A DNA stretch of 64,000 nt from Cycas panzhihuaensis (GCA_023213395.1 CM041465.1:59155741-59219740), one strand, 5' to 3'; positions 49,291 through 61,827 are shown, counted from the stretch's first letter. Notes: generated by a model not told the origin, from the sequence alone. Translations and numbers: made by a program.

Positions 49291-51150
49291 TTCAAAGATC
49301 TTCTCCCATTTTTGTCCAATGATTCTAAACAAAAACCATTCTTAAGATAAAACATAATATTAGAAGAAAAAGAATCAAACTCATCAACAATTTTAAATCA
49401 TAATATTAGAAGAAAGAGAATCAAACTCATCAACAAATTTGACCTCAACCCTGTGAGCTAAGTTAGATTGTTTATCTTATTATAGCCATCATCTAGTTTT
49501 TCCTTTATCTATAATATCTTCTTAACTTGAGTTTCAAAAATAAGTCGGTAGGCTTAACCTCTAAATTAACTTCTTAGATCTTGGCTAATCATTTGGCCCA
49601 CCTCTTGTCAATTTTATTTGATTTAGTAGTGCCTTAATTGGGGATTAGGTGACATATGTAATGGTGTGGTTGTGTGGGATATAAGGCTTGAAATATTCTA
49701 TAACTTTTACCAAAGCATGAGTTTTTTTCTTTATAGAAGTATAATTTAGTTGATATTCTTTCAAAGACCTGCTCATAAAAGAAATAAGCCACTATTTACC
49801 CTCAACATTTTTCTGTATTAACATGGTAGCATAAGCAACATCAAAGGCATAGAAATAAATAATGAAATTCTTATCAAAGTTAGGACTTACCAATGTTGGG
49901 TCTTTGCTACCCTAGCTTCATCATCTCATTTGAAGTTTGTATTCATCCTTAGAAAAATATTAATAGGAAGAGTTATCCTTGCAAAACTTGATATGAATCT
50001 CCTAAGAAAGTTTATCTTTCCAAAGAAAAACTAGACACCCTTCTTATTTGAAGGTAGATACAACTCCCTGATTGATTTGACTATCTCTGGGTCAATATAG
50101 CTGCCATCCTTTATCATAATATGACCAAGAAATTTACTTGTTTCTCACTCCAAAAGTAGTTTTCTTTAGATTCAAGGATATCCCAAACTCTTTATATCTC
50201 TAAAATATAACTCTAAGATGCTCCATGTAGTTAAACCCAAATTTTAAAAAGATTGTCATATCATCAAGTTAAATCAAAATAATAATTCCAGTCACACCCC
50301 TAAATACATAGTCCATTACCCTTAGAAAGTTGCACCAACATTCATCAAACTAAAAGGCATCCTTTTATAAGAAAAGGTACTCCGCTCAATTATGAAAACT
50401 GTCTTATGTTTGTCTCCCTCTATAGCTACAATTTGATTATATCCAAAAAAGTTATCCAATAAAGATATAACCTTAGAACCTATGTCAGTCTATAAATCTT
50501 ATTCTATCTAAGGTAAAGGATAAGTATTCTTGAATAAGGCTTTATTCAAGTTCCTAAAATCTACACATAAGTGAATCACTATAGTTTTCTTTTAAAAAGA
50601 TATAAGATTAACTACCTAGTATGAAAGCCTCACTAAAAGAACAATATCAACATCTTGGAGCTTCTATAGCTCATTTTAGATAAACTTTATGATCTTAATA
50701 TTCAAAACTATTTACTTTTTATCTAAATGGTTTATACCCTGATTTGAGTGGAATTGCTTATTACATCACCTTAGGTTTAATATGGCCATGCAAGATATCC
50801 TTGAACTCTATATAAAGCTTAATAAGATCTTTTCACTCTTAATTTATATAATTTGGTCTTATATATATATCATTTGGGATCTTTAGGGATTCTTAAGTTA
50901 ACTATAATATTTGACTTTATAGTCATCCTTGATAATTCCTCTTGAGTAATTCCCTTCTTCTTAACATTGCTAGAATAAAAAATAGATTCTAATCCTATAA
51001 CCATATTGGGTATTTTATTTGTTTTTAAATGAACTAAATTAGGACTAAAATTTATACCTTCATCTACTTCATCAATTGGTTGGCCTCTTCCTTAGTTATT
51101 TTTAAGGATATAAAGCCTGCTTACCCTTACAAGAATTCAATAACCTATTC
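49291..51150 (-). pseudogene. Gypsy RT and RNase H (second Tat-type element)
   Basis: RT reads, from about 50490 down: FFGYNQIVAIEGDKHKTVFI, RSTFSYKRMPFSLMNVGATF, then VFRGVTGIIILI.LDDMTIF (about 50290-50245). The catalytic LDD is intact and the preceding Tyr-position codon is a stop. HLRVIF.RYKEFGISLNLKK and RH follow: SPNFDKNFIIYFYAFDVAYA (about 49900), MSRSLKEYQLNYTSIKKKTHAL (about 49780) and a decayed YV...PIKALL (about 49670). Upstream of about 50700 the RT start is poorly preserved. Order relative to integrase (48140-49290) is as in gypsy elements. Confidence 0.85.
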
Positions 51151-52440
51151 ATCATTATCAAACACCTACTAATGATTAATGCTATCTGGGATAGAAGGTT
51201 TAGTAATCATTTTAGTAAATTGTTGCTTGTTTTAGGATTGATATGACACATCAAGTAGAGATGCAATAATAACTAAGGAATCTCCTAGTTGATTATGATC
51301 TCTTTGTACATGATCTATGGCTATAACATTGAACTATTCTATATTGTCCCACAACCTCTATTTGTATGACTTAAGCTTCTTATACTTACTAGAGCATAGG
51401 TTCTTAATTTAATTGATAATGAATGTAGAATATCCTTCTAGTTTTAATAACTTAATCTTCAAACTAAGGGCCTTTAGTAGCCCTAAGATGAGAGAATGTT
51501 ATTAAACATCAACATAAAGGAGAATGTAAATGACTCACCATCTAGAGATTGGATAATGACACCTACTCCTACTCCTTAATTTGACTTGGCCCTATCAAAT
51601 GACATGTCCCATAAGATATCTTACTACTTCAAATCAATGTAGTACTACTCCTCTCCTTGGCTTTGCATTGGCTAAATGGCAATATTGTATATGTGATGAG
51701 GCCACTTTGATCAAAGCAATAATAGGAAAGTGCACCTACCAAGCTCTCAACATGGTTAATATATCTCTATTCACCTATCAAACTGATGAGATCCTTGCCA
51801 AAAGGAAATATTATATTTCCTATCTTAAGATTAGGGATTGATCTAGTGTTATATATCTACTCTCTACTAAGCAACATACCATATATGGGAGGCATGCCTA
51901 CCACCATGATAGTGATATGTGTTATAATGTTGGGGCAGATTGTTAAAAGCAAAACTAGGTCCTTAATCTCTCCAATAGTAGTTAGTAGTCTTGAATTCAA
52001 CACTATGACTTGTTGAGTTAGCCTTATTCCTTCTAATATTAAGGATTTCATCATAATATAGGGCATAAAATTGTGTGCAACCCTTATGTCTATATTATAA
52101 TTACAAAGCATAAAATAATCATGAACATTCAATGAAATATAAAATAGAGCACTAGTATATATTTGAGGTGAACTTGTAGTAAACATCATCTTATCATGTG
52201 ATGGTACATAGAGATAAACATTTCTATGCTATTGTAAAACCTTCAATAACTTAGATCTTTAGTTAGGGAGCTTCATTACTTAGAATAGGTTCATTCCAAC
52301 AAGATGCTTCCTTATTTCTCTTAAGGAATCATACCCACTTTTAATCCTTTCATCAAAGGCCTTTTGATTATTATCAAAAATAATAATTCTAGTAATGTAA
52401 GGAACTTTAGAAGGAATATTACCTCTATTTATACTTTTTT
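51151..52440 (-). pseudogene. Gypsy protease region (second Tat-type element)
   Basis: An open stretch at 52189-51857 contains LYISLNVHDYFMLCNYNIDI-like residues, RVAHNFMPYIMMKSL and, after a spacer, LVLLLTICPNIITHITIMVV, GMPPIYGMLLSRE. This is the pattern of retropepsins of this gypsy group, in which PP.YG.LLSR or N.LLGR stands for the C-terminal conserved block. The catalytic D[ST]G segment is not legible. The gag-side part is separated by an insertion at 52443-53118. Between 51850 and 51150 is a decayed protease-RT linker. Confidence 0.65.
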
Positions 52441-52442
52441 TA

Positions 52443-53118
52443 TCTATCAATAATGTTGAGAAGACAAGGTCCCAATAACCTTAAACTACCACTAAGATCT
52501 AAACTATTTTGCAACAAGTTACAAGAATCGAAACTAAAATTTAACATGCAAGTTCTTAAACTAGAGATTATACAATAAAATGAATTAGAAATCCAAAACA
52601 TCATATATACACCCGATATAACGTGGTAAAACCCTAACAGTATGCTAGGGAAACATCCACACAGGAAAGGTATCGATCTTTATTATCAAAGAATGGAGAA
52701 ATATATATAATCTATACTAGAATGCTCACAGCAACAACAACTAGCCAACCAACTCTTCACAGTACATCCAATACATTGAACACCATCAACATAATAAAAA
52801 AACACCTTAAATAGGGCTATATGAGAGAGTCATATAAGGAATAAATCTTGACCATAAAATCTAGCGTATTTTGAGTGAATGACCTCGATTCTCTTTACAA
52901 TTTAGTATGCTTTTCAGTGTTAGCTTTTTGGGTCAGAGGCTATCGCCCTTGAACCCCCTCTTTATGGGGGGGTTCCTATGCCTCCAGCCAAGGGGGGCTC
53001 TTTCCTACTTAGAACCACCCTAGGAAGTTTGGGAGGGAAACCGCACTGCTAACCTATCAAAATTTTAGCCTCTAAAACATTGTTATCACATTATTTGCAC
53101 TTTTTGATCTATCAATAA
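52443..53118. mobile_element. 0.65-kb insertion flanked by 11-bp direct repeats, LTR-like
   Basis: TCTATCAATAA occurs at 52443-52453 and 53108-53118, and decayed gag/protease lies on both sides, so the block between is an insertion. It begins TGTTGAGAAG. It contains CGATATAACGTGGTAAAACCCT, resembling the inner part of copia LTRs read antisense, and GC-rich runs near 52950-53000 with an inverted CCCCCTCTTTATGGGGGGG. An 11-bp duplication is too long for a typical LTR element; a solo LTR with chance-extended repeat, or another element class, are both possible. Confidence 0.5.
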
Positions 53119-54360
53119 CAATAACAACATTCTATTCAACCATAGGCGATTGTGCTTATCTTACTTGAGCTTTTATTAACATGGCTAAATCTATAACAAG
53201 AACTTCTGCCTCTCATGTGTTATCAAATGAAGCCATTATGGTGCCAAAGATTCCATAGTTGGATGGTGAAGCTGCATCCTCTTTATAGATATAATTAGGG
53301 ACATGTATGAATTGAATGTTTTATTCATTCATTACCAAAAGACTAAAATTATCTTTGAGGTGGGTATTATTAGGTTCTTCTTTAGGTTTCCTTAGCTTAA
53401 AATACCATGTTATTCCTTATCTTTAGTCTATTATTTCTTGTATTGAACTTCATTATTCAACTTTTTAATAGTATCCTATGCACTAAGGTCTATTTGTATT
53501 GGCTCTAGAGGAGTTTCCCTTCTAATATTTAATTGGAAGGACATATAACCTTTCCCCCACCTATCCATTAGGGACCCTAAAGTAAGCATAAGATTCTTAA
53601 CTACCTAAAATTTATTTGCCTCTTTTAACACAATCATCATTCTTATTTCCTAGCTTAAACCATCTAAGATCTATTTAATCAAGATAGTAATTGGAAGTTT
53701 GTTTTCCACATCTGTCTACTTAAGAGTTCTATCAAACCTATCTACATAGTTTGAAATTGATTCCCTAACATCTTTCTTCATGTTGGATAACTCTTTTGTT
53801 AGGATTACCGTGTTATTTTTGCTTCTATACTTAACTTTGAATTATTACATTAACTGCTTCTAATTGCTTATTAATGTATTGGATAGAGGGTAGAACTAGG
53901 TAGTGGCATTCTCTATGAGAGAATCTACAAATAACTTAATAGTTATATTGGGCTAGATAATTTTAAAGTTCATTCACATCATTGAGAAATTCTTATTGTG
54001 TTGTCTATTATGATAATCTTATCACTATTAAATTTGGGTTAGGCCTCTAAGGCCTTATATAGAATTTATTATTATGAGCCCCAAAGATTCAATGGCCTAC
54101 TTATCCAAGGAAGGATATTAACTTCTTGTTGATTTTGGTTTTGTTTTTATCAGTTTGCCATATCTAATGAACTTTCAAATTCACAAAACTCTTTCTTAGA
54201 AAAAGAGTTCTCCTCTTCTTCAATGTCACTCAAGTTATTAGTGAATTGTAATCTTCTTCCTTGAGATAATCATAACAAATGCTAATCTAACATACCTTGA
54301 GATTTCATCTAATGGGTATTTAACCAACTTGATATGGAAATGGTAATCTTACCATCTATA
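53119..54360 (-). pseudogene. Gypsy gag (second Tat-type element)
   Basis: The gag core reads, from about 53890 down, LVLPSIQYI..QLEAVNVII and then YVDRFDRTLK.TDVENKLPI (53750-53700), ILDGLS.EIRMMIVLKEANKF (53680-53620) and LGSLMDRWGKGYMSFQL (53590-53540), the usual region before a zinc knuckle. The N-terminal part up to 54350 is Glu-rich and decayed. It lies immediately inside the primer site at 54405-54426. Confidence 0.7.
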
Positions 54361-54404
54361 CAAAAAAAAAATACCAAATATAGAAAGAATACTAATAGGG
54401 GATG

Positions 54405-54426
54405 ATATCCCCAATATGGTTGCTAG
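54405..54426 (-). promoter_or_regulatory. Primer-binding site, second Tat-type element
   Basis: In - strand sense CTAGCAACCATATTGGGGATAT resembles a decayed CTGGCGACC...TGGGGA site, the same type as at 14219 and 44344. The 5' LTR should lie just above 54430. Confidence 0.6.
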
Positions 54427-56099
54427 TTTCTTGACCAATGTAATTATTCTTAATTTTTCTTTGTTCTAAATGGTCTATGATGTATTTGTGTGATTTATGA
54501 TATAACAACTTAGGATCAACAATAAATACTACTTTTCTTTATCATTTAATGGGTCCAAAAAGAATGAGGAGCTAGTATACAATATATATATATATATATA
54601 TATAGTAATGAATGATAAGAATGAGGTAAAGCTTCGTGTAAACATATATTTTTTCATGTTTGATTTTTTCTTTTTCATTTTTTTTTTATGTTATGTATTT
54701 TGCAAAAGTAGAATAAAATGGAAATAGATGTAATGATCAGAGAGATGAAAATAAAATGCTAGGCACTATGACTATTCCTAATATCAAAGTATTAAAGCTT
54801 ATGTTGCCGCTATATAAGCACACTGGCAAAGCTAAGTAAGTACTCCTTATAACATAAACACAGATTCTTTGGAACTCACAAAATTACTTATAAAGTAAAA
54901 TGAAAACAACCTTATAAAGCATAATGGATTAATTTTCCTGATAACTAAAGATAGTAGACTAGGTAGACCAAATGCAATTATGTTAATTCATTTAAAAAAA
55001 TAAAATTTACATTACATCTAGTGTTGCCCATTAGCTATACTTAGCAATTGAATCAAATATAAACCTATGATTCCTAATATTTGTTATAAGGTTTTATCTA
55101 AGGAGATGCTCATATGTGTTGTAGTACCTAATCAAAATAAACAAATGTAGGCTATGAACAATCAGAAAAACCATTTTTATCCTTTTGTAAAGAGTAGCTA
55201 AGGTGGCACTTCTTTGGATGAAGAATGCTAAGGTTGGAATGAGAAACCATAAAATATGATATCTACTAAGACTGCATATATCATATGGTGATTGGGAGCT
55301 AAAGCTAGCTCATTGATGACATTTGGTAAGTCTTTATTTTTACTACCATGGATTTGTATTACAATGTTTCTTAAAATGCTTTAAAGAGACCTTAGCTGAT
55401 AGTTTGCATATGATAGGAGAGGCTTTTCACAATTCTAGTATTGTTTAATGTCTTTTAAAGAACTTTATCAAATATAATAAAGTGAGATGTCTAATGGGCC
55501 TAATAAGATATTAAATGCCTCATGTACTCAAACCTTTACTACATGCCTAAAGTTCCATCAATTGTGTTTAACCACTTAAATTTCATCATCTTAATAAGGC
55601 TTTAAGGATTTATATGTGGATAATGATGAGCTCTCAAAATAGCTTTAAAAATACCTTAAAAACTATAGCTAATACCTTATTCTATGTCTCTTGTAATATC
55701 ATAGTTAAATGGATGGGAGGACTAATGTAATTTCTCCATTTATAAGGCTATAGATGGAGGAATACAATAGGTTTTATAATGACACTGGCATTTTGCACTC
55801 ATGCAATAAAGTCATTTTCCCTTTGTAATTTACCTAAGATCATGTAAATGAGTGGCTAAGTCTTCACACTCACTTCTAGACTTGAAAACATGCAAAATTA
55901 GATTTAAAAGAAGACTTAGATCCTATGTAAGAGTACAAACTACTTATACTTAGACATTTTACACCAAAATGATACATCTAAGTTGTTCCTTTAGACCAAG
56001 TCCTTAACCTGCTACCCCCACATTATGTACATTGAGTTTCATACAACAAACATTTATACACTTATAGTATCCCATAGAAGGGCCATGGTCATAATATAT
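54427..56099. other. Probable LTR region, boundaries not resolved
   Basis: No coding signal. By position it should be the 5' LTR (- strand) of the second Tat-type element. It contains (TA)n at 54582-54604. It shows no clear similarity to the 2.24-kb LTR family at 11972/42094. Confidence 0.4.
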
Positions 56100-56541
56100 A
56101 TTAATACATAAGAAAAAAAAAGATCAATTGGTACTTGTATTAAATAAGGATTAATTCATATAAATGAGTACATTAAGGAAGGGTTGGTTGAGAATTAGTT
56201 GGGTAATTGAAGTGCCTAACTAATGTGTAAATAGGATACATGAGTGAGGTATTGAAAAGGTATGTAATATATGAGGGATTATTAGAAGGAGTGACTCATT
56301 GAGTTGAGGTTGGTAGCCTTCACTGCTTAGTCAACCATGTAATCTCTCTCTTGTTAATAAATAATGCATTGTTGCTCATATTTATATTTTACTATCTTTA
56401 ATACTCTCTCTCCTCTTATGAATGTGGTATCATTTAATCTTGTTGATCTCATTATAGAGAATGTTAATTAATTATCCATGTCATCTTCACTATAATGGCA
56501 CGTTGGGAAATTGGGGTTATGAGACCCCAAGATATCCAACA
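56100..56541 (+). repeat. LTR 3' end of a gypsy-type element
   Basis: Sequence ending CCAAGATATCCAACA just before a TTGGTGCC primer-like site. It includes a TAATAAATAA polyadenylation-like signal (about 56356-56366) and a pyrimidine-rich CTCTCTCTCC stretch. TGGTATCA at 56423 is a possible alternative copia-type primer site. Left boundary unknown. Confidence 0.45.
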
Positions 56542-56560
56542 TTTGGTGCCATTATTGATA
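56542..56560 (+). promoter_or_regulatory. Gypsy-type primer-binding site
   Basis: TTTGGTGCCATTATTGATA is a decayed form of the TTTGGCGCCGTTG... primer site common in plant gypsy elements. Confidence 0.55.
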
Positions 56561-56884
56561 CAAGAATCTAAAGGGTCTTCCTTGATTCCATATGTTATAT
56601 CCTATGTTTAGTGCCAACATAAGAACCTTGGAAGGGTTTTTAGGTACCTTGTGATTAACTAGGTGATAATAGCAAGATCACGTGGGTGTAAGTTAAGATA
56701 GGATATAGTGTGGCATGAAGACCATTTCGAGATTTTGAAGATTATATAGGTAATGAAGATAATATTAGATAATATGAAGATGAAGATGTTTCTATAGAAT
56801 GGAGATGATATTAGATAAAATGAAGACAATGTTGGACAGAATGAAGATGATGCTAGATAATTCTTTCTAGTTGAAATTTGAAGA
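56561..56884. other. Leader remnant with degenerate GAAGAT repeats
   Basis: Between the gypsy-type primer site and the next LTR. From about 56747 it is made of degenerate GAAGAT/GATAATATTAGATAA-type short repeats. No gag seen. Confidence 0.45.
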
Positions 56885-57867
56885 TGTTAACATAAAGTTG
56901 ATATAGTTTTCATCAAGTGTCATTGATACACCATGTGAACAAGAATGATTTGGAAGGAATTAAGCCATCACCAAGGAATGCTCTATGAAGCTGATAGTTA
57001 TGAAGAAATGACATGAAGATAACATAAGAACATATAGTAGTGTTATAATTAGTAACTATATGTACTTGGTATGGATCTCTTCATTAAAACATAACTATGG
57101 TTTAAGTGAGAGGCTATTTATAGTAAGACTATCCAAGTAAAAATAATTATTATTATGAGGCTAATTACATTGGTGGAATGAGGAACATTGATATATTAAT
57201 ACGTAGAGAAGAAATTTTTATCATTTTTAGGTCATAACTATATTTAACAATGGTTTTATAGAAAGAGAAATATGTCCCTTAATAATGTCAAGATGAGTTA
57301 GAGTCAGTAAAGCAAATGCTATGTAGAGGATTTAATTAAATCACCATCGATATTCATTGTTATTCATAGTGACTACCACATCAAAGATATAATCATAATG
57401 TCAAATTCTAAATCATCACCTCACATTGAATATTCTAAGAACTATCATATTGAGAACCACCTAATAGTCAATGTTGTTACATAATTGCTTGTTGTTAGTG
57501 GAATAAGGTTGTTAATTCATGTGAATAAGACATGTGATAGTTAAATTTTCATATGAACTTATGTGCATGGGACTACCTATATCTTCCAATAAGAATGAGG
57601 GCTATTTTTTTTGCTAATAGAAATTTATGAGGAAGGCTTATACTTGTCTATTTAAGACTCAACATTTGTAAAGGAAGGTTATTTCTAGAGTTCATTTGTA
57701 ATATCCTATAATCATATGAATTTGATGATCATTAGTGTACTTACAAGTGTCCATTTTTGTATTTTTTGGTGTATACATCAATAATAAAAATCTATTAGTT
57801 ACATATTTTATATATCTCTTTGTAGTCTTATAATAAATTAATACACATTACCTATGGAACCCTTCCA
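56885..57867 (+). repeat. Copia-type LTR (about 980 bp)
   Basis: Starts TGTTAACATAAAG and ends CCCTTCCA, followed after two bases by a copia primer site. A TATTTATAG TATA-like box at about 57116 and AATAAA near 57783 are in the right order for U3-R-U5. No internal domain follows, so it is a fragment or truncated element. Confidence 0.6.
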
Positions 57868-57869
57868 AG

Positions 57870-57882
57870 TGGTATTAGATCC
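57870..57882 (+). promoter_or_regulatory. Copia-type primer-binding site
   Basis: TGGTATTAGATCC matches the TGGTATCAGA-type initiator-Met tRNA site with C-to-T decay. Confidence 0.75.
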
Positions 57883-59652
57883 AAGTTGAGGAAGGCATAT
57901 GAAGTAACAAAGCATGTTCAAAGAAGAAGTAGAGTAATAGAAGGAACAAAAAAATAAGAGATCCCCCTCCCCCACCCTCCCTTAGTAAAAATCCTCAAAC
58001 CCTCTCCTACATTCACTTTTTTTTTTTTTTTTTTTTGCAATAAGTGTAAATTCTTATAATTAACTATAAGTAGGTAACAAACCCTCTCACGCATGTTCCT
58101 GTAGAGGTTAGGTATAGACCCTATATCAGGGGTCTATAAGTATCACAAGGAACTATCATTCTCAGCCAAGCATACATAATTATTATGCCTATGCATGGAG
58201 TGAAATAGATCACACTACTTACATAAGCCTTAAATAGTACTTGATTATGAAATTAAGCCTTCACATACCCTTAAGTATATTGGGGAACCATTTTAGGTTC
58301 TCCTTCTTACCTAGTATAGATAAATTATTAACTATTTGTCTTATGTAGTATACTAATTAATGGTTAGTACCAAGAAGTTACTCTTCATAAACACCTATGT
58401 ATGACTTTACAATTATGGGTACAAATATTCCTCCATAGTTAGTGCCCTAAGATATTAGGCTGAGTATTAATAATAATAGAGAAGTTTATCAAAGGGCCTA
58501 CAAACTATGTAATCATGTGTTAAAGTCTGGTAGGATACCTACTATATCAAATATTGTTGTTACATTCCTAAATTTTCTAAGAATGTTGTACTTTCATAAA
58601 GTTTATAAATCTACGAAGACTGTTGTAGTTCTATAAAGTTGTTAAATTAATATCACACCCTTACATTACAAGTAATAACACCAAATAACATAATTCTAGA
58701 TTATAATAATAACACCAAAGCTTATAGCATCAATAACATGACAATACTAACCTGTATTATAAAAATAATATCAAAATATTTAAAGGTATATTGTCCAAAC
58801 CTTGAGCCTAATTTTTAAATCTTATGCTCAACCTTTTAGTCTAACATCCACCCCCTAAAAATAAAAAGAAGCCAACATATAGTCTATCAAGTCATTTTAA
58901 GAAATACTTCTTTGACTCCAATAAAACCTACACTAGTAGATTGGGGGTAGAAAAAAAAAAAAGGTCCATAACTCAAAACCACTCCTACTCAATCATACAT
59001 CTTATTTTGATTAATATATTATGCTAACCATTTTTTACTAGGGTAGTTTCAACTATAAGTTTTAAGGCATAATGGCATATAGGCACCCTATGGGCTTTAT
59101 AGCATAAATTTTCACCCTTAAATATCACTTACACCATTTTGATGAGCTTTCCATACTCATAGATACCCCTGTTCCCCTTTCTCTTTTTCTTATATATAAT
59201 ATTTCCTACGTCTTCACTCCCATTTTATCCTTTTCATTCCCTCTTTGTTAAGACCTTTCTTATACCTTATTCCTAGTTCTTCCTAAATTCCCCTTCTTTC
59301 TTTATATTAGAATATCTTTATGGCACCAATGTAAGTAGACTGTCTCCAAGTACTTGAGGCCTAATTTACAAATATATCTAATTAAGTGGGCAAATTTATA
59401 AGAAATAGGACACCTTCAAACTCAGACAAGACACTCTTAATTAGAAACAAGATACTATATCCAAATATATTATCTAATGAAATTGCAAAGATTACCACTC
59501 ATATATCAACATTAGTAGCTAATATAACATCTACCCGAAGTACACCAAATTCAATATTGTAACCTCATATTCTAGTGCCCACTCAATATCAATAACTAAT
59601 CCACCACAAGATCAACATTCTAACTTTTGACCCTAATTTGAATAAAGATAGT
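57883..59652. other. No gene seen
   Basis: AT-rich. It contains C-rich and T-rich runs (57964-58036). No gag or pol motif was recognised after the copia primer site, suggesting truncation. Base composition changes sharply at 59653. Confidence 0.45.
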
Positions 59653-60564
59653 TGTTGACTTCGCTGGTCTCGTTACACTTACAAGATACCCTTTGCTGCA
59701 CTTGTCAAGGTTACACAGCGCTATAGTCTAGTTTCAGGATCATCAACATGGTTATTCACATACATTCCACATACATTCCATATATAATTCACAGAATGGT
59801 ACACAGCAGTATAGAAATCAATACATAATTCATCAAATCATCATCACAACACCAAGAATACACCAATTTCCATGTAACTCTTTCTTTTATTAATTCAACA
59901 GTTCATTTACACAAGGGCTGGAATGCATTCCTAAGCATTCCAAAGAAGATACATCCTTCATACATATGCATACCCAGATGGTACTTATTATACATTCATG
60001 CTCCAATCGGCTGTCATGCATACTATCTCCTACACCTTTGCGTACCCGTGATATCCGGCTCTCACCCTAACTAGGTGAATCATGCGTACCTCCTTAAGTA
60101 CTCCTATTTGGTACCTTTTTGAAGGGTTATGACCGTCATCATAGTACCCTTTCAGTCATGCGTACCTCTTCACTTAATCTCTTTGTTTGGCCTTAATTAA
60201 TTACTCCTTTGAGTCCGTACGTCGGTACGTACGTCTGGCACCTCCCCAGGTCTTCACTGGTCCCCTGGAGTCATGTGTACCACCGCCGTTTGGTTTGGTT
60301 GGATTACGCCATTGATGCGTTCCTGTCATGCATACCCATTCCAGGTACGCACGTGTCATACGTACCCAAAATGCTTATTTTTCTGCCGTTTTGCCTTGTG
60401 CGTACCTTCGTACGGTCCGTACCTGCACAACTCGGGTTATCTGACCTACCTCTGGTCCTCACACAGCCATTGAGTCAAATTTCACTCCAACATCTATCCC
60501 GGGTCAACAGTTATGGGTTTGAGCATCCTTGCTCAACAAAACTCCAAAAAATTAAAATTTCGGG
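59653..60564 (-). repeat. 3' LTR of young gypsy element, GTAC-rich
   Basis: On the + strand it starts TGTTGACTTCGC and ends near TTCGGGGTA, next to GGGGGAGGGA (- strand sense). If the end is at 60538 (CTCAACA) the LTR is 26 bp shorter. It is GC-richer than the left flank and full of CGTACC/GGTACG motifs, for example at 60086, 60160, 60215-60235, 60343-60362 and 60399-60424. No second LTR lies in the window. Confidence 0.6.
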
Positions 60565-60565
60565 G

Positions 60566-60575
60566 TATCCCTCCC
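60566..60575 (-). promoter_or_regulatory. Polypurine tract of young gypsy element
   Basis: GGGGGAGGGA in element sense, between the downstream ORF and the LTR. Confidence 0.7.
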
Positions 60576-60583
60576 CCACTCTG

Positions 60584-61640
60584 TCTCAAGGCGGCTCCTG
60601 CTGCCTCGGTGCTCCCAAAATTTCCTCATTTATTTGTGTCAGGGTAGCAATAATGGCATCCTTCTCCTTTATTTTCTCCTGAAGGGCTGCTATCTCTACC
60701 TTATACCCTGCCTCCATGTCCTGAATCATTTGAATGATTGGTCCCGCTTTGTCCTGTGGTGTAGGAGGTGCTGAGGGCTCCCCGACCTCTACTGCTACTG
60801 GGAAGTCTTCCTATTCTTCCCAGGATGCTTCTGCCTCTTCCTCCTCTTCTTCTGCTGTATCCTCTTCTCCTTTCTTCCTTTTCCCACGGCGATGGATAAC
60901 TTGCTTTATCCTATGAGGGATAGGTGTACCTGGGGTTTTTTGTAACCAGGTAAGGACCTTCTGCATTTGCTTCTGAACCCTCTGTTTAGCTTCCATGCTG
61001 GTTGTTGTGTCTGGGAACTCTGCTGCCCACTGTTTGATAATTGGTTCCCGAGGAGAAATAGTGGTTCTGGTTAATTGAACTTCCAGACACTGATAAAATA
61101 AAATTGCCAAAAGCAATGAAGGATGGCGAAAGGGGTGTGTCCAGATTTCCTGTAGCTGTTGCCTCATATTTTCTGACAAAAATTCGGACAAATTCATTCT
61201 TTCTCCATCCCAAAATTTTAAGAGTACCTGCATCATACCTCCCTGGATGTAGGTATATTTCCTTTTTGACAAAAACCTAGAATTAATTACCTTGGCCACC
61301 CACTGCAATTTGTTGTCCATAATGTCGGCTACCCTGATTCCGCCGGACATTATTTGGGTGTTAGGTTGGCATAACTCCCTCATCTACATTTCCCTATCAA
61401 CCTCTGATCTTTTTGTTCCCAATGGAACCTCTCCCTCCTTGGGAAGTCCAGTAATAGTGTGTACTATATCTGCGTCCAATTTAGCCTTGCCACTGTTTGC
61501 TTTTAGGGCCATCAGGATTTGGTCCATTAACTCCGGGTCATAATACATAGGGTTGCAAAAAATGTAATCCTTCTAGCACCGCTTAACCCTTATGCGGAAT
61601 CTTTGTTGGTAGGGCTTGGAGGTCCTGTTTGAGCTTGGGA
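60584..61640 (-). pseudogene. Extra ORF downstream of integrase, coiled-coil tail, unidentified
   Basis: A long - strand reading frame that stays open for about 350 codons except for two TAG codons (near 61384 and 60809) and one further TAG near 61575; each looks like CAG changed by C-to-T. Residues run YIFCNPMYYDPELMDQILMA, LDADIVHTITGLPKEGEVPL, then a 190-codon uninterrupted part (MRELCQPNTQIMSGGIRVAD... LQWVAKVINSRFLSKRKYTY...). A basic patch HRRGKRKKGEEDTAEEEEEE leads into an acidic run. The C-terminus, AGYKVEIAALQEKIKEKDAI, has heptad spacing of a coiled coil. It ends just before the polypurine tract. It lies on the same strand as integrase, 0.9 kb downstream, in the place where some plant gypsy elements carry an extra or env-like ORF. 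No membrane segment is seen. Not homologous to gag, pol or host proteins that I recognise. Confidence 0.7.
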
Positions 61641-61827
61641 ATATATGCTTCTTGGCACCCTACCGTCCTCATCATGGCTGTGGATTTCCAAAGGTAAGAA
61701 AGAAAAACCTAAAGCATACCGGTAGAACCGCACGTACGTACCTCTGAGGAACTCTTGCCGTTTCACTGTTTCGGTCACTGTGATGCGTACCCAAGCAAAC
61801 CCTTATGTGCCGTGGTCCATTCCGCTC

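Noticed and set aside
56421-56434. TGGTATCA as the main primer-binding site of this LTR
   Set aside because: The flanking base pattern lacks a CA end directly before it, whereas TTTGGTGCC at 56542 follows CCAACA; kept only as an alternative.
60209-60682. 157-codon ORF on the + strand
   Set aside because: It lies antisense over the LTR and the end of the extra ORF; no domain. The - strand frame and LTR features explain the sequence.
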